A stretch of DNA of 64,000 nt from Ilyomonas sp965247435 (GTDB taxonomy: Bacteria; Bacteroidota; Bacteroidia; Chitinophagales; Chitinophagaceae), in NCBI GenBank assembly GCA_965247435.1, contig OZ252019.1, positions 2,728,001-2,792,000 of the forward strand, written 5' to 3'. Shown here in pieces: positions 8,033-17,839 of this stretch. A program made the translations under genes and the position numbers. The notes below the pieces were generated by a model that was not told the origin of the DNA, did no database searches, and saw nothing but the letters and a program-made list of their open reading frames with translations. Within the stretch, counting starts at the first letter, position 1. Every line of letters begins with the position of its first letter.

Positions 8033-8734
8033 ATGACCACATTTTCACCAACTCCAACTACTACCCCAACTGCACCGTACCATAGCCTGGATATACAGGC
8101 CGGCAATAGCTTCGATCCTATTATTAAATTAGCAGCCTTGTCTTTAGAAGTGCCGGTGGTTCTGCTTGTATTAGGTGCGGGCGATACGGCCGTTGTTAAA
8201 GCCGGCTATGGATTGGAAACCTACGGTATAAATGGCGATGAGGACCTTAGTGATGTTGTTATGCACTCAAATGAATTATTGGTAATAGAGAATGCCCGTA
8301 ATGATGTACGCACTTACCAAAACCCGCTGGTAACGGGCAATTTTGGCCTGCAATTTTATGCTGCCATGCCGCTGAAAACCAGTGACGGCAAGCCGGTAGG
8401 AACATTGTGTATAATGGACAGGTGGCCCAGGAAATTGAATGCTGTGCAAACAGAAATTTTACAAACGATAGCGCACCTTATATCCGAAAGTATAGAACAG
8501 CATTTTGCTGCACAGGTAGCAATTGACTATAAGAATAAAGTACTGAAAACAATTGCGCACGACCTTAAAAATCCACTGTCTTCCATTAACATCCTGGCCG
8601 ACCTGATACAAGAAGAAAAAGACAACCGTCAGGCGATAGATATGATAAGCAGCCAGATAAAAGGCGCAAGCATAAAAATGAAAGAACGGATAAACCAGCT
8701 CTCAGAAATGGCAGGCAAAGAATCTTCCAATTAA
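8033..8734 (+). CDS. GAF domain plus histidine-kinase DHp helix, no ATPase domain
   Basis: The 233-residue cytosolic protein has a low-complexity Thr/Pro start and a GAF domain at about residues 20-155. That domain shows the usual order of free-standing Bacteroidota GAF proteins: a degenerate QAGNSFDPIIKLAALSLEVP start, FYAAMPLKTSDGKPVGTLCIMD and the terminal helix. A HisKA-type dimerisation helix pair follows (about 165-230) with H-box IAHDLKNPLSS, putting the phosphoacceptor at His176. The protein stops there: no N, G1, F or G2 box of an ATPase domain follows, and the next gene is the convergent der. It could be a phosphotransfer partner, a dominant regulator of another kinase, or a truncated kinase. 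Confidence 0.82.
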   Translation: MTTFSPTPTTTPTAPYHSLDIQAGNSFDPIIKLAALSLEVPVVLLVLGAGDTAVVKAGYGLETYGINGDEDLSDVVMHSNELLVIENARNDVRTYQNPLVTGNFGLQFYAAMPLKTSDGKPVGTLCIMDRWPRKLNAVQTEILQTIAHLISESIEQHFAAQVAIDYKNKVLKTIAHDLKNPLSSINILADLIQEEKDNRQAIDMISSQIKGASIKMKERINQLSEMAGKESSN

Positions 8735-8815
8735 GGGCACAAGCCTGTGCAACTGAAGGTGGCAGCAGTCCGGGCTTATAAATGTAAGTGCATACAGGTA
8801 AAAGAAAGGCAACAG

Positions 8816-10132
8816 CTATTTTTTTCTAAAGAAAATTCTAACCGGCACACCGGTAAAATTGAAATGCTCGCGCAACTGGTTTTCCAGGTAGTTGCGGTAC
8901 GGCGTTTTTATATCATCTGGGTAATTGGTGAAGAAAGCGAAAGAAGGTACGGGCGTATGCAGTTGGGTAATGTATTTTATCTTGATACTGTTGCCCCGCA
9001 CTACCGGCGCATGATAGGCTTCCACTGCCTTTAGCATCACATCGTTCAGCTTACTCGTAGATATTTTACGGGTTTTGCTGGCAAACACATCGAGCGCCAC
9101 TTCCATTGCTTTGTAAATGCGTGTCTTGTCCAGGGCAGAAATAAACAGCACCGGGATATCGGTAAACGGCGCCAGTTTTTCCTTCAGCTTTTTCTCATAG
9201 TCGCGGGCCGTGTTGGTGGCCTTTTCCATCAAATCCCACTTATTTACCAGCACTACAATGCCTTTTCCTTTGCGCGTGGCGAGGGAGAATATATTTACAT
9301 CCTGCGCCGTAATGCCTTTTTCGGCATCCAGTACCAGCAGGCATACATCGGCCTCGTCCATCGCGCGGATGGCGCGGATAACGGAGTAAAATTCAAGATC
9401 GTCTTTCTCTTTACTTTTTTTGCGCAGCCCGGCAGTATCAATCAGCACAAATTCTTTCTGAAACATGTTGTAATGCGTATGAATCGTGTCGCGCGTTGTG
9501 CCGGCGATGGAGCTTACGATGGTACGCTCCTGCCCTACCAGCGCATTGAGAAGGGAAGACTTGCCAACGTTGGGCTGGCCGATAATGGCAAACTTGGGTA
9601 TAGCCGGTTCGGTAGCATTTTCGTCTGCTACTTCGGGTGTTGGCATCAGTTGCGTGATGGCGTCTAACAGCTCGCCGGTGCCACTGCCTGTCATGCTGCT
9701 CAGAAAAAAAACATTTTCAAAACCGAGGATATAAAACTCGCTGGCATCAAGCATGCGGTCGTTGTTATCTACTTTATTCACGGTAAGAAAAACCGGCTTG
9801 GTGGTACGCCGCAGCATATCGGCCATGGCATCATCAAGGTCGGTAATACCCGCAGAAGCGTCGGTCATAAAAACAATCACATCCGATTCATCTATTGCAA
9901 TGCGCACCTGCTTACGGATCTCTTTCTCAAATATATCTTCTGTATGCGGCACAAAGCCACCCGTATCAATGAGGTTAAACACCTTACCGTTCCAGTCGGC
10001 CTCGCCATACTGCCGGTCGCGCGTAACACCACTGATATTGTCCACAATGGCTTTGCGCTGCTCCAGCATCCGGTTGAAGAAGGTACTCTTACCAACATTT
10101 GGTCTTCCTACTATGGCAACAGTAAAACTCAT
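8816..10132 (-). CDS. der: Ribosome biogenesis GTPase Der (EngA)
   Basis: Der is an essential tandem GTPase that helps mature the 50S subunit. The 438-residue product has two G domains, each with a P-loop: GRPNVGKST near residue 8 and GQPNVGKSS near residue 180. Both have DTAG/DTGG switch II motifs (IDTGGFV, IDTAGLRKKSK) and an NKxD motif (NKVDNND, NKWDLME). A C-terminal KH-like domain follows (to residue 438). The length is normal for the family. I chose the ATG at 10132 (MSFTVAIVGRPN); the longer in-frame start is upstream of a TACTTTTG promoter element that abuts this ATG. It ends with TAG. Confidence 0.97.
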   Translation of the reverse strand: MSFTVAIVGRPNVGKSTFFNRMLEQRKAIVDNISGVTRDRQYGEADWNGKVFNLIDTGGFVPHTEDIFEKEIRKQVRIAIDESDVIVFMTDASAGITDLDDAMADMLRRTTKPVFLTVNKVDNNDRMLDASEFYILGFENVFFLSSMTGSGTGELLDAITQLMPTPEVADENATEPAIPKFAIIGQPNVGKSSLLNALVGQERTIVSSIAGTTRDTIHTHYNMFQKEFVLIDTAGLRKKSKEKDDLEFYSVIRAIRAMDEADVCLLVLDAEKGITAQDVNIFSLATRKGKGIVVLVNKWDLMEKATNTARDYEKKLKEKLAPFTDIPVLFISALDKTRIYKAMEVALDVFASKTRKISTSKLNDVMLKAVEAYHAPVVRGNSIKIKYITQLHTPVPSFAFFTNYPDDIKTPYRNYLENQLREHFNFTGVPVRIFFRKK

Positions 10133-10136
10133 ACTG

Positions 10137-10144
10137 CAAAAGTA
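10137..10144 (-). promoter_or_regulatory. -7 promoter element directly before der
   Basis: On the minus strand TACTTTTG, an exact match to TAnnTTTG, is followed by only four bases (CAGT) and then the der ATG. If transcription starts at the usual distance, the message would be leaderless. No clear TTG -33 box is seen at 19-21 bases upstream. Confidence 0.5.
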
Positions 10145-10333
10145 AGTGATAAGTTGAACGTAATAAGTTATTAAGTGCAAGCGAATTACCACAGCAAAAT
10201 TAAACAGGAAACAAGCATCGTTGTTTACAACGCAACCTTTCGTTTTGAAGAACGATTATCGTCCAACCAGCCCGGCTGCAGTGCAATGCATTTGTGCACC
10301 GTAGTAAAGAAGAAAGCAGTTATCTTTCCCTCC

Positions 10334-11350
10334 ATGAAACAGCTTCTTGTTTTACTTTTTTTATCCCTTGTTTTTTGCAGCACTGCGCAAAGGATACAGG
10401 TAATGGACAGTGGTACCAAAACATCCATTCGTGGACTAAGTATCGTGGATGATGAAGTATTTTGGGCGAGCGGCAGCAATGGCATGGTTGCCCGATCAAC
10501 AGATGGAGGAAAGACTATACAATGGCAAACCGTGCAAGGCTATGAGGGGCGCGACTTCCGGGATGTGGAAGCCTTTGATGCGAATACGGCCATCATTATG
10601 GCGGTGGCGGAACCGGCTATAATTTTAAAAACAAAAGATGGCGGCAAAAGCTGGATGAAAGTATTGGAAGACAGTACCAAAGGCATGTTTTTAGATGCGA
10701 TGGATTTTGTAAGTGACAGCTTTGGTATTGTAGCAGGAGACCCGGTTGAAAATAAACCATTCATCGGATTTACGACAAACGGCGGTGATAACTGGAACCG
10801 CAGCAGCTTCGCTGATTTGTATAACGATACACTTGTAAAAGGAGAAGCCTTTTTTGCTTCGAGCGGCACGAATGTAAAATATATAAGCAGCGGCCATGCC
10901 CGGCCTTATTTTTTTTGTGTAACAGGCGGCAACAGGTCAAGATTGTTTAAAAATTTTGCGGTTAAAAAGAATCTTGCAGTTATTCAGGGAAAAGAAAGTA
11001 CCGGCGCAAATTCTATTGCTGTACATGGAAGAAGCAGGCACATTATAATTGTTGGCGGCGATTTTAAAAATGATAGAGACACCGCAGGAAATTGTGTCTT
11101 TTCCAACAATTTTGGTAAGACCTGGCAACATCCGCAAACCCCGCCGCATGGTTATCGTAGCTGCGTAGCGTTTATTACTGATAAAAGATTGATAACCTGC
11201 GGCACTTCCGGGGTAGATATCTCCAACAATGGCGGCAACAACTGGAAACTGATTTCCCCGGAAAGCTATCATGTTTGTCAAAAAGCCAAACGGGGCACTG
11301 CGGTATTCCTCGCCGGGAAAGATGGGCGCATTGCTAAAATCATTTTTTAA
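10334..11350 (+). CDS. Exported BNR/Ycf48-like beta-propeller protein
   Basis: From the ATG at 10334 the product has 338 residues and a clear signal peptide (MKQLLVLLFLSLVFCSTAQ). The body consists of BNR/Asp-box type propeller blades: STDGGKTIQW, TKDGGKSWMKV, TTNGGDNWNRS, SNNFGKTWQHP and SNNGGNNWKLI recur about every 40-70 residues. This resembles the Ycf48/photosystem-assembly-like oxidoreductase annotations common in this phylum, which are not evidence of photosynthesis. It probably acts outside the inner membrane. A longer in-frame start at 10175 would bury the signal peptide and was rejected. No operon partner is visible. Confidence 0.85.
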   Translation: MKQLLVLLFLSLVFCSTAQRIQVMDSGTKTSIRGLSIVDDEVFWASGSNGMVARSTDGGKTIQWQTVQGYEGRDFRDVEAFDANTAIIMAVAEPAIILKTKDGGKSWMKVLEDSTKGMFLDAMDFVSDSFGIVAGDPVENKPFIGFTTNGGDNWNRSSFADLYNDTLVKGEAFFASSGTNVKYISSGHARPYFFCVTGGNRSRLFKNFAVKKNLAVIQGKESTGANSIAVHGRSRHIIIVGGDFKNDRDTAGNCVFSNNFGKTWQHPQTPPHGYRSCVAFITDKRLITCGTSGVDISNNGGNNWKLISPESYHVCQKAKRGTAVFLAGKDGRIAKIIF

Positions 11351-11576
11351 AGCAATTTCATTTTATTCCATTCTCCTTATTTCATTACCTGATAGTCCGC
11401 AGCTTCCTGCTGCAGTTTTTCTTTTAGCTTTGCTGCCAATTCTTTTTGGCGTTTCCTTTCCCACATTCAGCCGTATTTATTTTAGATACAATAATGGTTT
11501 AATATTTTATTAATTATCGTATTCGTTTTATTCGTCCTACATTCAAACATCTTTGTATTTATCACAACTAACAGGC

Positions 11577-14500
11577 ATGCGAACAAAAGTTTATTTTACG
11601 CTTTGTTTATCTATAGTTTTTTCTTTAGCCTTTGCGCAATCTTACCGCAACGAGTGGATTGATTATTCCAAAAGTTATTACAAGTTTAAGCTCGGCCCGT
11701 TTGGCTATGATATCGTAGGCTCCCCCATAAAAAATGGTATTGTACGGGTATCGCAGGCGGTATTAGCCGCGGCAGGATTGGGCAGCACGCCGGCGCAGAA
11801 CCTTCAACTCTGGCGCAACGGGCAGGAAGTGCCGCTGTTTGTATCCAACGGCGCCGGTGTTATGAGCAGCAGCGATTACATAGAATTCTGGGGCGATATA
11901 AATGATGGTGCGATTGATAAGGATTTGTATAAAAGTGATACGCTGCAATTATCCGGTTACTGGAGCATACAATCGGATACGGCTGCTTACTTTTTTACTG
12001 TAAACACCAGCAGCAGCAACAAACGGTTCACTACGGTAAACAACAACGCCGGTAATTCTTCCCTGCAGCCGGATGAAAATTTTATGTACACGGTTGGCAG
12101 GTATTATCGCTCGCAGGTGAGCGGCGGCTATTTTCCGCTGGTATCCGGAGAGGCGTTTTATTCCTGTGCCTACGATAAAGGCGAAGGCTATACGAGCCGC
12201 AATGTAACGCCGGCCAATGCCATCCCGCAAAACTTTCCTACACTGTATGCAGATGTTTCGGGGCCGGCCATGACAGCGCAGATCAACGCTGCCGGTAATG
12301 CAAACAATTTCAGGTCGGTAAAAGTGCTGCTGAATAACGATTCGATCGGAATATTTACAATGAATTATTTCGATGATGCAAAAGAGAAAATTGCCAATAT
12401 TCCGGCTTCTAAAATTACCGGCGATGCAGCCAATTTTTATATTCAGGACATCTGTCCTGCTACAGATGATATTATCCGCATTTCAAAGATAGAACTGACG
12501 TATCCGCGTCTCTTCAATTTTGGAAATGCCGCTAATTTCCGGTTTACGCTTGCGCCTTCGGCAAACGGCCGTTTAATCAGCATTACCAATTTCGACAAAG
12601 GCGCTTCTGTACCCCTTCTGTATGATTTATCGAATGGTAAAAGATATGTTGCAGACGTTTCGGTAGCCAATACGTTTCGCTTCTTAGTAGAGCCGTCTGC
12701 ACTGCCATATAATCTGGCAATGGTACGCGGCGACGGCTCCGCAGCCATTAATATCACAAGCCTGCAGCCAAAGAAATTTGTAAACTATGCGGAGGTAAGC
12801 AACCAGGGCAATTATCTGATTATCAGCAACCCTTTAATCTATGGCAGCGGCAGCACCAACTATGTAGAGCAGTACCGGGCGTACCGCAGCTCTCCTGATG
12901 GCGGTAATTTTAATGCCAAAGTAATTGACATTGAAGAGCTCACTGACCAGTTTGCGTACGGCATACAAAAGCATCCGTTAAGCATTAAAAACTTTCTCCG
13001 GTTTGCACGGAACAATTTTCCGACAGTGCCGGCTTATGTTTTCTTAGTAGGTAAAGGCGTGGTTTATTCTTCGTACAACAAAGGCGCAAGCACTAAGTTG
13101 TATGCCGACCAGTTAAACCTGGTGCCTACCTGGGGTAGTCCGGGCTCCGACAACTTTTTAGCTTCCGAAAATACCATTAACCCGATACCACTTATACCTA
13201 TCGGCCGCCTGTCGGCAGTAACAGCGCAGGAAGTAGGCGATTATTTAGATAAAGTAAAGCATTACGAGGCGCTGCAGAAGACAGCGGCCAACCTTCCGCT
13301 TGCAGAACGGAGTTATATGAAAAATGTAATACAGATCGCCGGTGCCAACGACCCAACGATTGGCCCTTTGCTGGCAAGCTATACGAATAATTATACTAAA
13401 GTAATTGCAGATACTTCTTTCGGAGCGACAGTCAATAATTTTATTGAAAGTAATGACCCGGCCGGCTATCCGCAGGCCGTTGTCAACTTTAAATCGGTGT
13501 ACGAAAGCGGCAGCTCGCTGGTAGAATATTTTGGTCATTCTTCTGCTACGAGTCTCGATTTCGGGCTCGATAACCCGGATGCTTATAATACCGCCGGTAA
13601 ATACCCGATGTTTATAGTCAATGGCTGCCTGGCGGGCAACATTTTCGATTATGATGCCAACCGCTTTAACCTGCGCACCAGCATTTCGGAAAAATTTGTT
13701 CTGGAAGCCGGCAAAGGCGCTGTCGGCTATATCTCCACCAGCAGTTGGGGGATAGCCGATTATCTGAATGTTTATACGCAAAAAATGTATGAGTCTATCT
13801 CCCGTACCGAGTACGGCAAAGGCTTTGGCAATATAACGGCTGCCGCCTTAAGCAATGGATTGAACAGTGTTGGCGAAGGCGATTATTTTGCAAGGTATCA
13901 TGCCGAGGAATATGCTTATCATGGCGACCCGGCTATTACCTTAAACAGCTTTTCCAGGCCGGATTATGCACTGGATACTTCACTGATGCAAATTGAACCC
14001 GGCTATATTTCCGCTGCTGATGATTCGTTTACAATAAAAATCAAAATGTACAACCTTGGAAAAGCGACCAATGATTCTGTTCACTTGTCAGTCTATAGAA
14101 AATTTGAAAACGGTGACAGCACAGTTGTTCTTTCTACATTTATTTCATCATTAAAAGGCCTGGATTCACTTACACTGTCGCTGCCAATTGTTGCTAACCG
14201 TGACACATCTGTAGAATATATTTCTGCGTTTATCAACGATGCATTTGCCATTGACGAGCTCAATAAAGACAACAACTATGCGGTGGTGCCGGTACACATT
14301 TACCAAGCCGACATCAGGCCGGTATATCCGTATAATTATTCTATCGTTACTTCACCTTTAGTAACCCTTGCGGCCTCCACGGCCAACCCGCTTGCCGCGG
14401 AGCAGCAGTATATAATGGAAATGGATACTACCGCATTATTTAATTCGCCGTTAAAAACCAGCAGCACCGTTACTTCTACGGGCGGCGTCATCGAATATAA

Positions 14501-16442
14501 AAACAGGTCGCTTACGCAGCAGGCAGTTTATTACTGGCGGGTGTCGCAGGCGGGTACACAGCACTGGAACCTGTTTTCATTTTTGTACAATCCGGCGGGC
14601 AGCAACGGCTTTGAGCAGTCCCATTATTTTCAGCATACCGCATCTGCTTTCACCCAAATGAATCTTGATTCCGCACGCAGGTTTAATTTTGACAGCGCTG
14701 TAGCCAACGTGTTTGTACAGCAGGGTATTTATCCTTACAGCGCGCTCGAGCCCATGCAGCAAAGTATAATGGTAAATGGCCAGGTCAGCAGCTCCAGCGC
14801 CTGCATCGGCCATTCTATCATCTTTAATACATTTGATAGCTTAACCTTTAAAGCACAACCCAATCTTACCAATCCTTTTGGTGCAGCCGCCACCTGCGAC
14901 TCATCCAGAAAAAACAATTTTGAATACTACAGCATTTATGCCGCCGACCGCGACAAAGCTTTCCAGTTTCTAAACAGCCTGCCCGATGGCACCTGGGTAA
15001 TTGCGAAACGTAACTACGACATTGGCGATGCAGACTGGGCTACGGTATGGGCTAAGGATTCGCTTACCTATCATAACGGCACACTCTACCAAAGTTTTAA
15101 AAATCTGGGGCTGCCGATAGATTCTTTTTACAAGCCGAGAACGTTTGTATTCCTGTTTCGCAAAGGTGATACTACCGGCTTTAAGCCACTCTCCTACTTC
15201 TCACAGGGTGTTTACGACCGCGTTACTTTTTCGGTGAACGTACCGGTAAAAGATACGGCCGGGTTTATCACTTCGCCTAAATTCGGGCCGGCCACCGCCT
15301 GGAACAGCATTCAATGGAACGGTTTTTTTACAGAAAATAACGACCTGCGGAATGTAAGTGTGTACGGCGTAAATACTGCCGGCAATGAGACTTTGCTATA
15401 CACATTAGACAGCAGCCAGCATAGCTTTAACTTATCGGCGATTGATCCTTTATTATATCCTTTTGCTAAACTTAAATTAAAGACACAGGACTCTTTACTG
15501 GCCAATCCTTACCAGTTGCAGCAATGGCAGGTAACCTATCAGCCGGTTGCAGAGGGCGCTATAGCGCCTGGCTTAGGCATGCAGATAAAAGACACTTTTT
15601 ATTTTAAACACGATGTAAATACTGCTTATGATACACTGGCCGGTTTTGTGGTTTTTAAGAATGTAAGCATATACAATTTTAAGCCACTGAAACTAAGCCT
15701 GCAGCTAACGGATGAAAAGGGGAATATTTTTAATTATACCTTACCGGTGGCTAAAGCGCTGCCAGCCGGCGATACCCTGCATGCAGCTTTCAGCATTGAT
15801 GCGCGGGCCTTACCCCGCGGCTTGTACAACCTGCAGCTACAGGTAAATCCTGACAACGATCAGCCGGAGCAATACCTGTTCAACAATACCATCTACAAAT
15901 ATATTTATCTCAGCAGGGGCACGGTGCTGCCGGTTGTCGTTATAAGCTTTGCTGCACAACCCGAAAATGAGGAAGTACGGATTAGCTGGACTGTTGCCAG
16001 TGAAACGGGTACGGCAGGATATGAAGTAGAACATAGTACAGACGGCGTCCGTTTTGTAACAATCGGTATGGTAAAAGCTGCAGGTAAAACCGTGTACACT
16101 CTACAGGATGCATCACCTGCTGCGGGCAAAAACTATTACCGGCTTAAAATAAAAGAGGCAAACGGAGCTTACATGTACTCAGATATCCGGCTCGTAACCA
16201 TTTTTAAGATACTGTCGGTACTGCCCAATCCTTTTGGCAATGCAATTAAAATTTTGACCGGAACAGTACAACCTGCGGCTTACAGCGTAACAATTTATAG
16301 CGCTGCAGGCCAGCAGTTATTATCCCGAACCTATAGCGGCGATGCCACTATCAATACTACTGCTTTTGCTGCAGGCGCTTATATTATTAAAATAAAAAAC
16401 GGAGCGACAGTCCAGACGTTTACGTTGCAAAAGCAACAATAA
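11577..16442 (+). CDS. C25 (gingipain-like) cysteine peptidase with T9SS sorting domain, PorU2-like
   Basis: The 1621-residue secreted protein starts with a signal peptide (MRTKVYFTLCLSIVFSLAFAQ). The central region is a peptidase C25 fold with the predicted catalytic dyad His about 653 (EYFGHSSATSL) and Cys about 683 (MFIVNGCLAGN). The 30-residue spacing is close to that of gingipains, and the block ends YHGDPAITL. Long beta-rich and CARDB-like regions follow. The C-terminus has a fibronectin-like EVRISWTVASETGTAGYEVE block and a T9SS type A sorting domain (LPNPFGNAIKI ... GAYIIKIKNG). Domain order and size fit the proteins called putative T9SS sortase PorU2. Whether it is a sortase or a secreted protease cannot be told from sequence. 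The chosen ATG lies 24 bases inside a longer frame. Confidence 0.88.
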   Translation: MRTKVYFTLCLSIVFSLAFAQSYRNEWIDYSKSYYKFKLGPFGYDIVGSPIKNGIVRVSQAVLAAAGLGSTPAQNLQLWRNGQEVPLFVSNGAGVMSSSDYIEFWGDINDGAIDKDLYKSDTLQLSGYWSIQSDTAAYFFTVNTSSSNKRFTTVNNNAGNSSLQPDENFMYTVGRYYRSQVSGGYFPLVSGEAFYSCAYDKGEGYTSRNVTPANAIPQNFPTLYADVSGPAMTAQINAAGNANNFRSVKVLLNNDSIGIFTMNYFDDAKEKIANIPASKITGDAANFYIQDICPATDDIIRISKIELTYPRLFNFGNAANFRFTLAPSANGRLISITNFDKGASVPLLYDLSNGKRYVADVSVANTFRFLVEPSALPYNLAMVRGDGSAAINITSLQPKKFVNYAEVSNQGNYLIISNPLIYGSGSTNYVEQYRAYRSSPDGGNFNAKVIDIEELTDQFAYGIQKHPLSIKNFLRFARNNFPTVPAYVFLVGKGVVYSSYNKGASTKLYADQLNLVPTWGSPGSDNFLASENTINPIPLIPIGRLSAVTAQEVGDYLDKVKHYEALQKTAANLPLAERSYMKNVIQIAGANDPTIGPLLASYTNNYTKVIADTSFGATVNNFIESNDPAGYPQAVVNFKSVYESGSSLVEYFGHSSATSLDFGLDNPDAYNTAGKYPMFIVNGCLAGNIFDYDANRFNLRTSISEKFVLEAGKGAVGYISTSSWGIADYLNVYTQKMYESISRTEYGKGFGNITAAALSNGLNSVGEGDYFARYHAEEYAYHGDPAITLNSFSRPDYALDTSLMQIEPGYISAADDSFTIKIKMYNLGKATNDSVHLSVYRKFENGDSTVVLSTFISSLKGLDSLTLSLPIVANRDTSVEYISAFINDAFAIDELNKDNNYAVVPVHIYQADIRPVYPYNYSIVTSPLVTLAASTANPLAAEQQYIMEMDTTALFNSPLKTSSTVTSTGGVIEYKNRSLTQQAVYYWRVSQAGTQHWNLFSFLYNPAGSNGFEQSHYFQHTASAFTQMNLDSARRFNFDSAVANVFVQQGIYPYSALEPMQQSIMVNGQVSSSSACIGHSIIFNTFDSLTFKAQPNLTNPFGAAATCDSSRKNNFEYYSIYAADRDKAFQFLNSLPDGTWVIAKRNYDIGDADWATVWAKDSLTYHNGTLYQSFKNLGLPIDSFYKPRTFVFLFRKGDTTGFKPLSYFSQGVYDRVTFSVNVPVKDTAGFITSPKFGPATAWNSIQWNGFFTENNDLRNVSVYGVNTAGNETLLYTLDSSQHSFNLSAIDPLLYPFAKLKLKTQDSLLANPYQLQQWQVTYQPVAEGAIAPGLGMQIKDTFYFKHDVNTAYDTLAGFVVFKNVSIYNFKPLKLSLQLTDEKGNIFNYTLPVAKALPAGDTLHAAFSIDARALPRGLYNLQLQVNPDNDQPEQYLFNNTIYKYIYLSRGTVLPVVVISFAAQPENEEVRISWTVASETGTAGYEVEHSTDGVRFVTIGMVKAAGKTVYTLQDASPAAGKNYYRLKIKEANGAYMYSDIRLVTIFKILSVLPNPFGNAIKILTGTVQPAAYSVTIYSAAGQQLLSRTYSGDATINTTAFAAGAYIIKIKNGATVQTFTLQKQQ

Positions 16443-16479
16443 CAGAAAAAGGCTTCTTGTAACGGACCCTTTTTCTGTT
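16441..16479 (+). terminator. Terminator overlapping the C25 peptidase stop codon
   Basis: AACAGAAAAAGG (16441-16452) is the perfect reverse complement of CCTTTTTCTGTT (16468-16479). The left arm includes the last bases of the stop codon. Confidence 0.75.
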
Positions 16480-16656
16480 GCAGCAATCAGCCGAAACCTG
16501 CGCCACAGTTATATTTCCCTGGTTTGATAACGTTGCAACACGCTTATACAAGCCTGATTAAGCCTTGAATAAAATACCCGAATGTTTTACCAAAAAAATT
16601 AGCGCTTTGGCATGGTAATGGCGAATATCAAGTATAACTTTTTAAAGGTGTATATT

Positions 16657-16845
16657 ATGGATAAGCTTGAACTGAAAGGAAAATGGAACGAGTGGAAAGG
16701 CAAAGTGAAGCAAGCGCATGGAGACTTAACGGATGACGATCTTAAATATGAAGAAGGAAAGGACGATGAATTTTTGGGTAATCTGCAACAGAAGACCGGG
16801 CGTGCTAAAGATGATCTCATTAAGTGGCTCAGGAGTTTAGGATAA
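16657..16845 (+). CDS. CsbD-family stress protein
   Basis: The 62-residue protein begins MDKLELKGKWNEWKGKVKQ and continues with GDLTDDDLKYEEGKDDEFLGNLQQKTG, the standard CsbD-like pattern. Such proteins are small, soluble and induced by general stress, with no known catalytic activity. The ATG at 16657 is preceded by an AAAGGTG ribosome-binding-like sequence; an in-frame start at 16612 adds an unrelated leader. It is monocistronic, with a terminator just downstream. Confidence 0.92.
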   Translation: MDKLELKGKWNEWKGKVKQAHGDLTDDDLKYEEGKDDEFLGNLQQKTGRAKDDLIKWLRSLG

Positions 16846-16878
16846 ACATAGCTGATCTATAAAGAACATCCAATGTTA

Positions 16879-16914
16879 ATCTCCGGCGCTCACGCGTTAC
16901 GGAGATTTTTTGTT
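16879..16914 (+). terminator. Terminator after the CsbD gene
   Basis: AATCTCCG (16879-16886) pairs with CGGAGATT (16900-16907), followed by TTTTGTTT. Confidence 0.85.
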
Positions 16915-16926
16915 TAAGATAGTTTT

Positions 16927-17832
16927 ATGGAATTTGGAAAAACACAACCCGCTTACTGGAAGAGCCTGGACTTTTCATTGCCGCCGGAGCCGGCAGCCAA
17001 TACCACTATTCTTACACGCAGCACGCAGCAAACACCACAGGTTTATATTGGCTGTGCAGAATGGGGTAAAAAGGAATGGGTTGGAAAATTTTATCCATCC
17101 GCTACAAAAGAAAAAGACTTCTTAGCAGCATACGCGCACCTGTTCAACTGCATTGAATTAAATACAACTTTTTACCGCATACCTGACTTTTTCCAAATAA
17201 AAAAATGGCAGGACGCCGTACCGGAAGATTTTAAATTTTGTCCGAAATTTCCGCAGGAAATTACCCATGTAAAATGCCTGAAACACTGCGAAAGGGAAAC
17301 TGCCGCTTTCCTGAATGCAGTAAGCGCTTTTGATCACAATTTAGGCCCGCTGTTTTTGTTGCCGCATCCGAAAATGGGTCCGGAGTCGCTGCCGGCAATT
17401 GAAAAATATCTTGCACAATTACCATCCGCCATAGATGTATTTTTAGAATTACGGCACCCGGCCTGGTTTGCCAATGGTTTGAATAAACAGTTGTACGAGC
17501 TCGTACAGCAATACAATATCGGACTTGTAATTACTGATGCGGCCGGCAGGCGCGATTGTGTGCACATGCACCTGAGCAAGCCGGAGACTTTTGTACGCTT
17601 TGTGGGCAACGGATTAGACGAAACCGATTATACCCGGATAGACGATTGGGTACGTCGTACACAGCTTTGGCTGAACGAAGGCCTGCAGAAATTGTATATA
17701 ATGATGCACCAGCACAACCGGATTGATGCGCCTGTTTTAAATAAATATTTGGTAGCAGCACTGAATAAAGAATGCAATCTTCATTTAAAAAATCCGGAAC
17801 TGCAGGAAGGCCAGGGCTCACTCTTTAGCTAA
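16927..17832 (+). CDS. DUF72-family protein (YecE-like)
   Basis: The 301-residue product matches the DUF72 TIM-barrel-like family. The N-terminal core is YIGCAEWGKKEWVGKFYP, followed by FNCIELNTTFYRIP, FKFCPKFPQEITH, FLLPHPKMGP, FLELRHPAWF and VFVRFVGNG-like elements in the expected order. The biochemical function of the family is unknown. No signal peptide is seen, so it is cytosolic. It is convergent with the downstream symporter gene, with only seven bases between the stops. Confidence 0.9.
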   Translation: MEFGKTQPAYWKSLDFSLPPEPAANTTILTRSTQQTPQVYIGCAEWGKKEWVGKFYPSATKEKDFLAAYAHLFNCIELNTTFYRIPDFFQIKKWQDAVPEDFKFCPKFPQEITHVKCLKHCERETAAFLNAVSAFDHNLGPLFLLPHPKMGPESLPAIEKYLAQLPSAIDVFLELRHPAWFANGLNKQLYELVQQYNIGLVITDAAGRRDCVHMHLSKPETFVRFVGNGLDETDYTRIDDWVRRTQLWLNEGLQKLYIMMHQHNRIDAPVLNKYLVAALNKECNLHLKNPELQEGQGSLFS

Positions 17833-17839
17833 CGGCATT

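Noticed and set aside
8747..9034. Plus-strand frame starting after the GAF protein
   Set aside because: It overlaps the 3' end of der on the opposite strand and shows no protein-like composition of its own.
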